A stretch of 64,000 nucleotides of DNA from an uncultured Opitutaceae bacterium (GTDB lineage: Bacteria > Verrucomicrobiota > Verrucomicrobiia > Opitutales > Opitutaceae), in the NCBI GenBank assembly GCA_937958045.1, contig CALFXL010000056.1, positions 52,613 through 116,612 on the forward strand. Direction: 5' to 3'. The notes beneath the pieces were generated by a model. It was given only the letters and a program-made list of their open reading frames with translations. It made no database searches and was not told where the DNA came from. Each line of letters begins with the position of its first letter. Position 1 is the stretch's first letter. Made by a program: the position numbers and the translations under genes. Below are positions 49,121 through 58,291 of the stretch, piece after piece.

Positions 49121-51421
49121 TTAGTCTGTTGCGGAGCTAGTGTTCTTTCGAAAATAAATACGCTCTATATTATCATCGATCATGTAGTATAGATCTACGT
49201 CCTCTGTCTTCATGAAGCACCACGGTGCGTTGAAGCCGAATCCGTTTTTAGTATAGACGATATTTCCAGCGATATAAGAGCAGGCGTGAATCACGAATTT
49301 CTCCCCTTTTCTTCGATAGACAACCACGTCGCCGAGTTTGGAAGGGGCATCAATTCGCTTGTATTCCTTTTCCAGGATAGCCCAAGCTTCCCGTCCCTCA
49401 TTTCCCTCTCGGGAGGGAGTTATGAGAGCGCGCATGTCGGGAGTTGAAGAGGAAAAGTTGAAGGCGGTCCAGTAACAGCTGACCGTCGGGTCGTCGGCGC
49501 GAGCAAGGAGATAGGTGTTCGTTAACTCGCGTGGTAGCGTAGGGACCAGGTGGACTATATCGAGGTAGCTAACGGAATCATTTTCTGATAAAGATTTTAT
49601 CAGCGCTTCACTGCTTTTTCGTTGGTTGATGCGCCAGTATTCTGAGATCTCAGCCACTGATTCTTGATTAGGTTTTTCCAAAAGAACAACGAGGGCAGGG
49701 GTTCTGAAGGTTGCTCGTAGAAGCTGGCTTCGGGACGTAGGCGTGCTAGCCGAGTGAAAAAGAGCTCCGTAGTCAGAGATCATCCAGCCCGCCCCCCGAG
49801 AATAGGCTAATTTGATAATCGTTTTCCTCAGGGACTCAGGGATGGTTCCGGGCGAGAACCAAGAATCGGGAGATTCGCGCATGGGAAGAAATATTTCCTG
49901 ACTATAATCAACTGCTGAACCTCCGTGCACCAAATGGCGATACAGTCTTGATCGCGCAGTAGACGCGAGCGACCAAATCAAATTCTCACTTGGATATATT
50001 TCAACGATGTTGGAACGGGAGCGTCGAGATTGATGGAATAGTTGACGAAGCTCCTCTTTCTCGCTCGAAGGAAGATCCAGTCGATCGATTTCATCGACAA
50101 CCCCGTCGATATTGAGTCTACGAAATCGCCAAATGGGCTTTGGGTCGGGAGCTGGCAGCCGATCCAGCATGTCCGCCGGAGGAGCAAGCAAGACGCTATA
50201 GTAACGCAGCGTTCCCCAGGGGCCAACGATCGGTTCGCTGAATTTCACCTTGTCAACCCAGGCAGGGAAAGTGGCGTGAGATTTGACCGGACCTGCAGGT
50301 GGGCAATTGCGTCGGTGGAAGATTGGAGATTTCGAAAGCCTGGGATTGATAGACGCGACATCTTCAATGCGCATGAATGCCCACGGGCCAAATAAAGTTG
50401 GTCGACGCCCAAAGACGATGCCGTCAGCGATATAAACAGCGCAATATGGCCAACGGCTGCCCGACCCATCGTCAAACACCACAATGTCGCCGTATTGTCG
50501 TGAATACTGATCGCCAACCGAGGTCTCCTTACTCAGAAAGGTGACAATGTCATCTCCAATGATTGTTTTAGCATCCGTTGTGCCGTCGAAGAAACCCGCG
50601 GCCATGATTGCGCTATCGATGGCGGGATCGGCCGAGGGCGAAAACTCGTCTGGGTAGGAGTATAGGGCGGCACGAGCCCGGCGGGGCAGGATGTGTGCAA
50701 TATCTATGCGGTCTCGCTCTTCGACTTGAGCGACCGCATTGATAAACGGTTGGATGGCTTGATAGCGTCCATTGACCATCCAATACGACGCCTGTTCGGC
50801 CGAGCTTTGCTCGCTGGTTTCGCGTGGCTTAAATTTTACGACTGAAGTTTCTGTTCCAAGAAGGCTGCGAAATAATTGGTTCCGTTGTGAGGAAGAGGTG
50901 AGCGAGGACTCGAGCAGGAACAGGTCATAAAAGATAAACCGTTCGCCGTTTTGTATTCCCCATTTCTTTATCTGATGGGAGAAAGCTTCGATTTCATGAT
51001 CGTTAAGAAGTGCGGACAGCTCCGTGAGATTGAGAGAGACTGGCCAGCGATAGGTGCGATTTGCTGAATGTGTAGCAAGTAGCGTATACCAAATCTTTCG
51101 TTCGCGAGGGGTGAAGAGGTCGAGCAGCGTAGCATCGGGTATAATAATGCACTCTCCGTTTTGTCCGCTGCGATCAATTCGGGCTGAAAGCTCACCTATG
51201 ATGTTACTTCGAAATCCGAGGCTGCTTAATGCACTTTCAAGCTGATTGGCGAGTGCTGGTGAGAGATGCCAGATTGCGTGAAATTTGGGCAGTGAAAGAA
51301 GTTGGGGTTCGGCAGGTTCGAGACGAAGTTTTCCTGTGGTTAGTTGTGGTTCGTTGGCGAGAACTGCAACGCAGGCGCAGCAAATCAGAACGATAACACG
51401 AAAGGAAAGGGGGGCGGACAT
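49121..51421 (-). CDS. Exported tandem-repeat protein of unknown family; two NlpC/P60-like units, first apparently inactive
   Basis: 766 residues from ATG 51421. A hydrophobic signal spans about 7-22 (FRVIVLICCACVAVLA). I do not know the family. The protein is an internal duplication with an offset of about 386 residues. 'YGDIVVFDD...YCAVYIADGIVF...FGPWAFMRIEDV' (310-355) aligns with 'LGDVVVYRR...IHACSYIAGNIVY...NAPWCFMKTEDV' (697-742). 'RNQLFRSLLGT' and 'IDIAHILP' (180-245) align with 'RSQLLRATFRT' and 'LDIVHLVP' (564-627). The GDVVV...HxxxYI...G pattern resembles NlpC/P60-type papain-like peptidases. The second unit keeps Cys649 and His712; the first has Ser270 and Tyr326 there. The gene is markedly AT-richer than its neighbours (18 of 60 G/C at 49141-49200), suggesting transfer. 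A terminator separates it from the TonB receptor gene upstream. Confidence 0.75.
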   Translation of the reverse strand: MSAPLSFRVIVLICCACVAVLANEPQLTTGKLRLEPAEPQLLSLPKFHAIWHLSPALANQLESALSSLGFRSNIIGELSARIDRSGQNGECIIIPDATLLDLFTPRERKIWYTLLATHSANRTYRWPVSLNLTELSALLNDHEIEAFSHQIKKWGIQNGERFIFYDLFLLESSLTSSSQRNQLFRSLLGTETSVVKFKPRETSEQSSAEQASYWMVNGRYQAIQPFINAVAQVEERDRIDIAHILPRRARAALYSYPDEFSPSADPAIDSAIMAAGFFDGTTDAKTIIGDDIVTFLSKETSVGDQYSRQYGDIVVFDDGSGSRWPYCAVYIADGIVFGRRPTLFGPWAFMRIEDVASINPRLSKSPIFHRRNCPPAGPVKSHATFPAWVDKVKFSEPIVGPWGTLRYYSVLLAPPADMLDRLPAPDPKPIWRFRRLNIDGVVDEIDRLDLPSSEKEELRQLFHQSRRSRSNIVEIYPSENLIWSLASTARSRLYRHLVHGGSAVDYSQEIFLPMRESPDSWFSPGTIPESLRKTIIKLAYSRGAGWMISDYGALFHSASTPTSRSQLLRATFRTPALVVLLEKPNQESVAEISEYWRINQRKSSEALIKSLSENDSVSYLDIVHLVPTLPRELTNTYLLARADDPTVSCYWTAFNFSSSTPDMRALITPSREGNEGREAWAILEKEYKRIDAPSKLGDVVVYRRKGEKFVIHACSYIAGNIVYTKNGFGFNAPWCFMKTEDVDLYYMIDDNIERIYFRKNTSSATD

Positions 51422-51470
51422 CAGGACAACGATCTAAAACTATGACCGAACGTCCCAATCGGGACAAAGA

Positions 51471-51501
51471 AAAACCTCCCGCGGGGCGACGGGAGGTTTT
51501 T
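51471..51501 (-). terminator. Bidirectional-looking terminator after second TonB receptor gene
   Basis: AAAACCTCCCG (51471-51481) pairs with CGGGAGGTTTT (51490-51500), 11 bp perfect with an 8-nt loop. Read on the minus strand it ends in a U-tract and lies just past the receptor stop at 51524, so it ends that transcript before the tandem-repeat gene. It also has Ts on the plus strand. Confidence 0.88.
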
Positions 51502-51523
51502 CGAATAGGTGCGCTTAAACTTC

Positions 51524-54500
51524 TTAGAAGCTGCCTTTCACACCCAAGGCCCATTGTACGCCGAATTTCTCGGTGCGCGCGATCGTAGCGTAGTCGACGG
51601 TATTGTCGCTATAACGAGTAGCGACGTGACCTTTGTCGAAGATGTTACGACCGTTGAGGAAGAGCGCGAAACGCTGCGAGAAGCGGTAATCGAGGTTGAG
51701 ATCCCAGAAGGCTTGTGAAGACATACCATCAAAGCGAAGCCGATCGCTGGGCAAGTCGCCCGACGTAGTCGTCTGACGACGCATGGCACCACGGTAGTTC
51801 CACTTAATCTGAGCGCTAAACTTCTTAACCGCGAAGTTCAGACCAACGTTGCCGTTGGTATCGATCCATTTCGGGAAGTCGTAAACGTTGGTTCCCGAAA
51901 GGTCCATCTTCGTGACGTTGGCATATAATGTAAACATGCGTCCGATGGACTCTTGGTCGAAGAGTTTAGTAACGATGTCCAAACGCTGATTGAAGTTAAG
52001 CTCGACGCCATTGATCTTAGCGTCGCCCGCGTTGATGGTCGAGCGGAGTTCCCAACCAACGTATTCAGGCCCGAGACCGAACGGAGCGAGATCGGCAGCA
52101 GTGGCGAGGCGACGAGCACTGCTGAAGAATCCATCGACTTCCTTGCGGAAAACACCGGCAGAGATGATGCCGCCACTGTCCGTATAGTATTCTAGTGTGA
52201 TATCGTAGTTATTGCCCTGCCAGGGTTTCAGACCCGTGTTACGAATGGATAGGTAGCCGGGAGGACCACCGGGGACGTAGTCGGTGTCAGTCGTATCGTA
52301 TTCATTGATTTCCGTGCTGGGGAGGATGTTGGGCAGGTCAGGACGGCCAAACGTCTTCGCGTAGGCAGCACGGAGAATCAGGTTGGGGGTGATATCAAAG
52401 GTTATGTGGAGGCTGGGATAAAAACCATCATAATCCGTTTTGGCGGAAGCACCACGGACAACTCGGACGCCTGTATCGGCATTATAGAGCTGACCGAGCG
52501 CAGAATCTTCCGTTTTCTCATAGCGTACACCGCCGAGAATACGAAGTCGGCCGTGCATCAACTTGGTGTCGGCCGAAATGTAGGCAGCCGTAATGTCCTC
52601 TTGGAGAAAATACGAGTTCTGCGCGAGACGAGTGGCGTTTCCGACGACGTCTTCCTGGAACTGCTCAGGATTGGTTTTATACCGATCGTAGAGCTTAAAC
52701 GGAGACATCCATTGGATCGAGGGATAGCCCCAGCCTGGATCGACACCATAGGAAGTATCCATGAAGGGCAGCACGCTTTCGTCTCCCGAGTTGGCAACCA
52801 AGTCGGGACCAAGGTAGCGCCAACGCCTTTCGGGGCGTACGATATCACGCTCCTGCCGATGGAAAAGGACGCCGCCTTTGATACCAAAGGGAACCGCGAG
52901 ATCCAAATCATAACGGGCGTTAAAACGCGCGCCCGAGATGATATCGGAGGACTCCACTTGGCGACTGCGCACGCCGTCGATACCGTTGTTTTGGAGTTGG
53001 TAGTTCGAGATGTTATGCGCATCGAGTTCGGTGCCATTGGCCGCGAGCACTGTGATGGACGCGGGGCCTTCGCTATCGATGTTGTGCATTAACACGCGAG
53101 ACTCGCCGATCATTTGGAGGTTGGTGATCGTCTCGAAGTGATCGCGGTCGGTGTCGCGGTACCAGTTCTTGGACTTGGAATAATTGACGCCCGCGTCCAT
53201 CTGCCAACGGCGTCCGTCATAGCGCCAAGTGGCGTTAAACGCATTGGTGGCGCCCATCTTGTCACGGAAGGAGTATCCTTGGGTGACACTCCCACGGCCC
53301 GAAGCACTATAGGAATGCGTAGGGCTGTAATCGAAGGCATCCGTACCACCGGTGGGGGTGGGGTTGGTGCCAACGTCCCAATTGATATTACGATTACCAA
53401 AGAACGACTTATAGTAGTTGAATTGGTAACCAAACGAGACGACGTGGCGGTCAAGCGGCTTCCAGTCGACTTTGAAGCTAATGGAGTCGCGGAATGTGTT
53501 CTTGGGACCATCCTGCAATTGATAGTTGCGAAGATAGCCACTCGACGGCCCAACAGTGGTTCCGGCGATTGGGGTAGTACGCCAAGTGGGTTGTGAGCGA
53601 TGCTGTTCGTTGAATTGGTTAGACGAAAGCCCGTTGATAACGATACCTAACTTTTTGCTAAGCGGATTGATATAGCTAAACTCAAATCCGGGAAGCGCTT
53701 TATAGGTTTCTTTTTTGCCGGGGCCCGGAGTTTTCTCCCAGATATTTAGATTTTCATCATTGATACTGAGATAGGCCTTGTACGTAAAGGAAGCGCGATC
53801 GCGTTCGAAAGCACTTCGGCTGATCATGTTTACGGAGCCGCCCAAGGTTGCTGCCGAATCGCTGGGTGTGGGGACCTTGGCGACTTCAATGCGCGAAACG
53901 TTATTGATCGAAACCTGTTCGAGTTCAAACGAGCGGCTGTTGCTAGACGATGCTGAGCTGGCCATCTGTGCGCCGTCCACCGCGACTGCAGTGAAGTTAT
54001 CGGCGAAGCCGCGTACGGAGATCGTACGGACGTCGGCGGCAACGTAGTCGACCGAAATGCCGGGCAGGAACTTCACGAATTCACCGATATTTCCTTCGGT
54101 TACATCGCCGAAGGCGTCGGCCGAAACAACGTTCTTAATATTAGACGCGAAGCGCTGTTCGTTAGTAGCGATGGAAGCAGCATCCGTATCCTTCGTTGTA
54201 GTAACCGTAAAAACGTTGAGTTGAATAACGTCATCATCGAGCGAGCCATCCGTTTGCACGCCGGCGCCGGCGAGGCGTATGACTGGTTCCGCGCGCTCCC
54301 CTGCGGTGACAGTAACAGGGATGCTTCGCGGCTCGAGGCCGGTATAGAATACGTTCAGTGTGACTGTGCCGGCTGGGATGTCTTCCAGGCGGAATTCACC
54401 GAACGAGTTTGTAAATACAACGATAGACGTACCTTCAACAGTGATACGGGCATTGTTTAGGTAACTACCGTTGTGAGCATTTTGTACACGACCCGAGATC

Positions 54501-54655
54501 GAGCCGGTGGCGGTTGCTTGGGCGTGGGAGGCGACGGGTAGGGTGACCGCCGCAGTTGTCAATGAAGCGACCAAGCCGAGGCGGAGTACGCCTCCCAGCT
54601 TTTGGCGCTTCGATACGGCACGACTCTTTCCGGGTTCGTTGCTATATTTTGGCAT
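51524..54655 (-). CDS. TonB-dependent outer-membrane receptor with carboxypeptidase-like regulatory N-domain
   Basis: 1043 residues. A signal peptide (about 20-46, ending near 'VASHAQA') precedes a carboxypeptidase-regulatory-like domain ('GSISGRVQNAHNGSYLNNARITVEGT', about 50-135). The plug follows with 'VKFLPGISVDYVAADVRTISVRGFADNFTAVAVDG' and 'VEVAKVPTPSDSAATLGGSVNM'-type sequence. The barrel ends in 'EKFGVQWALGVKGSF' with a terminal Phe. The plug style resembles the Caulobacter-type receptors (often for carbohydrates). The ligand is unknown: no glycosidase or SusD is adjacent. A strong terminator follows. The upstream region (54656-55448) holds a long inverted repeat that may be regulatory. 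Base composition is lower in G+C than in the housekeeping genes. Confidence 0.92.
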   Translation of the reverse strand: MPKYSNEPGKSRAVSKRQKLGGVLRLGLVASLTTAAVTLPVASHAQATATGSISGRVQNAHNGSYLNNARITVEGTSIVVFTNSFGEFRLEDIPAGTVTLNVFYTGLEPRSIPVTVTAGERAEPVIRLAGAGVQTDGSLDDDVIQLNVFTVTTTKDTDAASIATNEQRFASNIKNVVSADAFGDVTEGNIGEFVKFLPGISVDYVAADVRTISVRGFADNFTAVAVDGAQMASSASSSNSRSFELEQVSINNVSRIEVAKVPTPSDSAATLGGSVNMISRSAFERDRASFTYKAYLSINDENLNIWEKTPGPGKKETYKALPGFEFSYINPLSKKLGIVINGLSSNQFNEQHRSQPTWRTTPIAGTTVGPSSGYLRNYQLQDGPKNTFRDSISFKVDWKPLDRHVVSFGYQFNYYKSFFGNRNINWDVGTNPTPTGGTDAFDYSPTHSYSASGRGSVTQGYSFRDKMGATNAFNATWRYDGRRWQMDAGVNYSKSKNWYRDTDRDHFETITNLQMIGESRVLMHNIDSEGPASITVLAANGTELDAHNISNYQLQNNGIDGVRSRQVESSDIISGARFNARYDLDLAVPFGIKGGVLFHRQERDIVRPERRWRYLGPDLVANSGDESVLPFMDTSYGVDPGWGYPSIQWMSPFKLYDRYKTNPEQFQEDVVGNATRLAQNSYFLQEDITAAYISADTKLMHGRLRILGGVRYEKTEDSALGQLYNADTGVRVVRGASAKTDYDGFYPSLHITFDITPNLILRAAYAKTFGRPDLPNILPSTEINEYDTTDTDYVPGGPPGYLSIRNTGLKPWQGNNYDITLEYYTDSGGIISAGVFRKEVDGFFSSARRLATAADLAPFGLGPEYVGWELRSTINAGDAKINGVELNFNQRLDIVTKLFDQESIGRMFTLYANVTKMDLSGTNVYDFPKWIDTNGNVGLNFAVKKFSAQIKWNYRGAMRRQTTTSGDLPSDRLRFDGMSSQAFWDLNLDYRFSQRFALFLNGRNIFDKGHVATRYSDNTVDYATIARTEKFGVQWALGVKGSF

Positions 54656-55448
54656 GGTTGGTGTGGGGGTTAGGGAAAAGGGCAGGCACGCAGAAACTTG
54701 CGCAGAGTCGGAGAGACGATTTGCGAAAGAACTGATCGCAGCGTGAAAGCAAATAGGGGAAGAAGGCTGGTTTCCTGTCTAGGGGTGGGGAAAGTCAGTC
54801 TGAAGCGGGGATGCGTAGTAAAGAGTAGTTTAAGGACACCTGTGCAAGAATTCTTATCAACTTTTTTTCACGTGTCCTTTTACAATCAAATGGCAGTATT
54901 TGTCGGCGCGGTCGGTCCCAAGAAATTCAGGAGAACTTAGCTGAGGGACGATTTAACAGGTCTCGTGCCGACGAGTTCACGCGAAATTTGGTGCACGCGT
55001 CCTTACGGCGCGCGCGTTTGTCGTCGCAGGGGAAGAATGCACGTTTCTGTGTAGTACCGCGCTGCACGCGGTGAGTGTGGCTCGGCGACGGTTGAATGAT
55101 ATTCCGTCGCTTTGCCTAGGCAGTCGATTTCGCCGGAGAGGGCCGTGCAAAATCTACGTCTCACTGCAGCGCGCGACTAATAGAATCCTGCGGGTTGTAT
55201 ACTCACTCGAAGTAGGCAATGCCACGCGGCCTCCGGAGCAGAGGGCCCGGATGATTGCGATCTCTCCGAAGGGACGACTTGGGAATGGCGAGCTAGGGGC
55301 GTGGGTTGCCAGAGTGGAAGGGGGTTAATCGTGTTCCCGAAAGCGCGCAGGACGCGGTTGCGAGTGCGCGAGGCGAAATGCCCGCGCGGGCGGGCGATCG
55401 TTTTTTTGTTTTGCGAAGACCGCGCACGCGTCCGCAAGTGATCCTGCT
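54656..55448. other. 793-bp intergenic region upstream of second TonB receptor
   Basis: I see no credible gene here. Short open frames exist but none looks like a protein family or has supporting context. The left third is AT-rich and should hold the receptor promoter (minus strand). It contains the inverted repeat at 54832-54879. The right third is GC-rich and may hold the promoter of the HAD gene. Confidence 0.6.
54832..54879. promoter_or_regulatory. Inverted repeat upstream of second TonB receptor
   Basis: AAGGACAC (54832-54839) and GTGTCCTT (54872-54879) are perfect 8-bp inverted arms 32 bp apart, with the 10-bp palindrome AAGAATTCTT (54846-54855) between them. It lies about 180-225 bp upstream of the receptor start, suited to a regulator binding at two sites. 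Confidence 0.4.
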
Positions 55449-56123
55449 ATGTCCGCGATTTCACAGGCAGAACTGGGTGTTCTTTTCGATTGGGACGGAG
55501 TCGTGATCGATTCGTCCAAGCAGCATGAAGAAAGTTGGGAACGGCTCGCCGCCGAAGAGGGCCGTTCGTTGCCGGCGGATCATTTCAAACGGGGATTCGG
55601 GATGAAAAACGAGCGCATCATCCCCGAGCTGCTCGCGTGGTCGCAGGATGCCGCGGAAATCCGCCGTTTGTCGCTGCGGAAGGAAGCGCTTTATCGCGAG
55701 ATCGTGCGCGAGCGTGGCATCGACGCGCTTCCGGGCGTGGCGACTTTTTTGCAACGTTTGCGTGCAGCCGGCGTTCCGTTCGCGGTGGGCTCGTCCACGC
55801 ATCGCGAAAACATCGACACGATTCTCGACGTGCTTGGGTTTACAGGACTCTTCTCCGGCATCGTGACGGCGGAAGATGTCACCCAAGGCAAACCGCATCC
55901 CGACGTGTTTCTCAAGGCCGCCGCGAAGATCGGCCGTCAGCCCGGGCGCTGCGTGGTTTTTGAGGACGCATGGGTGGGCATCGCGGCGGCGCGCGCTGGC
56001 GGCATGAAAGTTGTGGGTGTCGCCACCACGCATCCGCTGGGTGAGCTGAGCGACAAGGTCGATCGGGTGGTGCATCGCCTCGACGAACTTCAGGTCTCCG
56101 ATTTGCTCGATTTGTGGAAATGA
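55449..56123 (+). CDS. HAD-superfamily phosphatase/phosphoglucomutase-like
   Basis: 224 residues. Motif I 'LFDWDGVVIDSS' has Asp14 and Asp16. 'PFAVGSSTHRENIDTILDVLG' is motif II, 'GKPHPDVFLKAAAKIG' motif III (Lys), and 'CVVFEDAWVGIAAARAGGM' motif IV. This is the beta-phosphoglucomutase-like subgroup, acting on small phosphosugars or on phosphoglycolate-like substrates; the substrate is not decided by sequence. The uvrB gene follows 39 bp later on the same strand. Confidence 0.9.
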   Translation: MSAISQAELGVLFDWDGVVIDSSKQHEESWERLAAEEGRSLPADHFKRGFGMKNERIIPELLAWSQDAAEIRRLSLRKEALYREIVRERGIDALPGVATFLQRLRAAGVPFAVGSSTHRENIDTILDVLGFTGLFSGIVTAEDVTQGKPHPDVFLKAAAKIGRQPGRCVVFEDAWVGIAAARAGGMKVVGVATTHPLGELSDKVDRVVHRLDELQVSDLLDLWK

Positions 56124-56162
56124 GCACGCTGGCGATTCCACCCGCCACCGTCTTTTGCCAAC

Positions 56163-58199
56163 ATGCTTTTTAAGCTCAACGCCGACTACCAGCCCACGGG
56201 CGACCAACCGCAGGCCATCGAGAAACTCACCGCCTCGATCCAGGCCGGCAACAAACACCAGACGCTGCTCGGTGTGACCGGCTCCGGCAAAACGTACACG
56301 ATGGCCAACATCATCGCGCGTTGCGATCGGCCGACGCTCATCATTTCGCACAACAAGACGCTCGCGGCGCAGCTTTACTCGGAGTTCAAAAACTTTTTCC
56401 CGGAAAACGCGGTCGAGTATTTCGTCTCGTACTACGACTACTACCAGCCGGAGGCGTACGTCGCCGCGAGCGATACCTACATCGAGAAAGATTCGTCCAT
56501 CAACGACGAGATCGAGCGGCTGCGTATCTCGGCTTCCAGCGCGCTGGTGTCGCGTCGCGACGTGATCGTGGTGGCGAGCGTTTCCTGCATCTACGGACTC
56601 GGCTCGCCCGAGGAGTTTTCGGAGATGCGCATTCCCCTGCGCACGGGTTTGCCGATGAGTCGCAATCGTCTGCTCGAGCGCCTCGTCGAGAACTTGTACG
56701 AGCGAAACGACTACGATCTCGTGCGCGGCCGTTTTCGCGTGCGCGGCGACGTGGTGGACATCATGCCCGCCTATCTCGAACACGGATTGCGCGTGGAGTT
56801 TTTCGGGGACGAGATCGACAGCCTGACGGAGTTCGATCCGCTCACGAGCAACGTGCTGCGCAAGCTCGAGCAGTTCGATCTGTATCCAGCGAATCAATAC
56901 GTAACCTCGCGCGACAAACTCCAAGGCGCCATCGCGGGCATCAAGCGCGAGTTGGAGGAGCGCGTGGCGTTCTTCGAGTCGCAGGGCCGTTATCTCGAAG
57001 CGCAGCGCATTCGCATGCGCACGAACTACGATCTCGAGATGCTCGAAGAGATGGGCTTCTGCAACGGCATCGAAAACTACTCGATGCATCTGGCTGGGCG
57101 TCGTCCGGGAGAGCGTCCGTTCTGCCTCATCGATTTCTTCCCGAAGGATTTTCTGCTCTTCATCGACGAGAGCCATGTGACCGTGCCGCAGATCGGGGCG
57201 ATGTACAACGGCGATCGCGCGCGCAAACAAGTGCTCGTGGATTTCGGTTTTCGCCTGCCGTCCGCGCTCGAGAATCGCCCGCAGTCTTTCGATGAATTTG
57301 TCGTGGTGACGGGACAGACGCTCTACGTGTCGGCGACGCCGGGAAAGTACGAGTTGGAGAAATCCGCGGTGATCGCCGAGCAGTTGATCCGACCGACGGG
57401 TTTGGTGGATCCGGAGATTTCGATTCGTCCGACCAAGGGCCAGGTGGAGGACCTGATCGCCGAAGTGAAACGTGCGGTGGAGAAGGGGGAACGCGTACTC
57501 GTCACGACGTTGACGAAGCGTTTGTCGGAGGATCTCACGGCCTTCATGCGCGAAGCGAAAATCCGCGTGGAATATCTGCACTCGGACATCGATGCGATCG
57601 AGCGCGTGGAAATCCTGCGCAATCTCCGACTCGGCAACTTCGATGTGTTGATCGGCATCAATCTTCTGCGCGAAGGACTTGATCTTCCGGAGGTCGCGCT
57701 GGTGGCGATTCTCGATGCGGACAAGGAAGGTTTTTTGCGCAGCGAAACGTCGCTGGTGCAGACCGCGGGCCGGGCGGCGCGTCACGAAAATGGACGCGTG
57801 ATTTTTTATGCGGACAAGATCACCGACTCGATTCGGCGCACGCAGGAGATCACCGCCTACCGACGCGAGAAACAGCTCGCGTACAATCGCGAGCACGGCA
57901 TCACGCCGCGCAGCGTGAAGCGCTCTGCGCAAGCGAGCCTGCATGTGTACGATGGCACCGGACGCGACGACGAATCGCAGGAAGTCGCAGAGGCGAGCGT
58001 CGATGATGTGGCCGCGGTGATCGCCGAGCTTGAGGACGAAATGGCGGCCGCGGCGGCACGGCTGGAGTTTGAGCGCGCGGCTTTGTTGCGCGATCAGATC
58101 GCGGCGTTGAAGACGGGCGATTTTAAGAAGCTCTCGAAATCCGTGAAGAAACCGAAAACCTCCAAACGCGGAGCGGGTGGTGGACGTCGTTGGCGGTGA
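56163..58199 (+). CDS. uvrB: UvrABC excinuclease subunit B
   Basis: 678 residues, close to E. coli UvrB (673). It is the damage-verifying helicase-like subunit of nucleotide excision repair. Walker A 'GVTGSGKT' is at 37-44. The beta-hairpin 'YYDYYQPEAYV' and the helicase motifs 'FIDESHVTVPQIGAMY', 'LLREGLDLPEVALVAILDADKEGFLRS' and 'QTAGRAARH' are present. The C-terminal UVR motif (UvrC-binding) lies at about 615-650 ('VIAELEDEMAAAAARLEFERAALLRDQIAALK'-type region). A basic Lys/Arg-rich tail follows. Start at ATG 56163 gives the conserved 'FKLNADYQPTGDQPQAI'. Confidence 0.97.
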   Translation: MLFKLNADYQPTGDQPQAIEKLTASIQAGNKHQTLLGVTGSGKTYTMANIIARCDRPTLIISHNKTLAAQLYSEFKNFFPENAVEYFVSYYDYYQPEAYVAASDTYIEKDSSINDEIERLRISASSALVSRRDVIVVASVSCIYGLGSPEEFSEMRIPLRTGLPMSRNRLLERLVENLYERNDYDLVRGRFRVRGDVVDIMPAYLEHGLRVEFFGDEIDSLTEFDPLTSNVLRKLEQFDLYPANQYVTSRDKLQGAIAGIKRELEERVAFFESQGRYLEAQRIRMRTNYDLEMLEEMGFCNGIENYSMHLAGRRPGERPFCLIDFFPKDFLLFIDESHVTVPQIGAMYNGDRARKQVLVDFGFRLPSALENRPQSFDEFVVVTGQTLYVSATPGKYELEKSAVIAEQLIRPTGLVDPEISIRPTKGQVEDLIAEVKRAVEKGERVLVTTLTKRLSEDLTAFMREAKIRVEYLHSDIDAIERVEILRNLRLGNFDVLIGINLLREGLDLPEVALVAILDADKEGFLRSETSLVQTAGRAARHENGRVIFYADKITDSIRRTQEITAYRREKQLAYNREHGITPRSVKRSAQASLHVYDGTGRDDESQEVAEASVDDVAAVIAELEDEMAAAAARLEFERAALLRDQIAALKTGDFKKLSKSVKKPKTSKRGAGGGRRWR

Positions 58200-58291
58200 G
58201 AATTCCCGACCGCGTTTGCCGTGTTCCCTGAAAAATAGAAAAAGTTTCGAGCCGGTTACCTTTGTGAGACGACGGGCGTCTTTGCTCGTGT

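Noticed and set aside
54698..54940. Short open frame (80 residues) upstream of the second TonB receptor
   Set aside because: No family resemblance or coding bias, and it covers the inverted repeat and likely promoter region.
55297..55330. tRNA-like start (GGTTGCCAGAGTGG) upstream of the HAD gene
   Set aside because: No matching acceptor stem, no T-arm (GGTTCGA-type) and no plausible anticodon stem within 90 bp.
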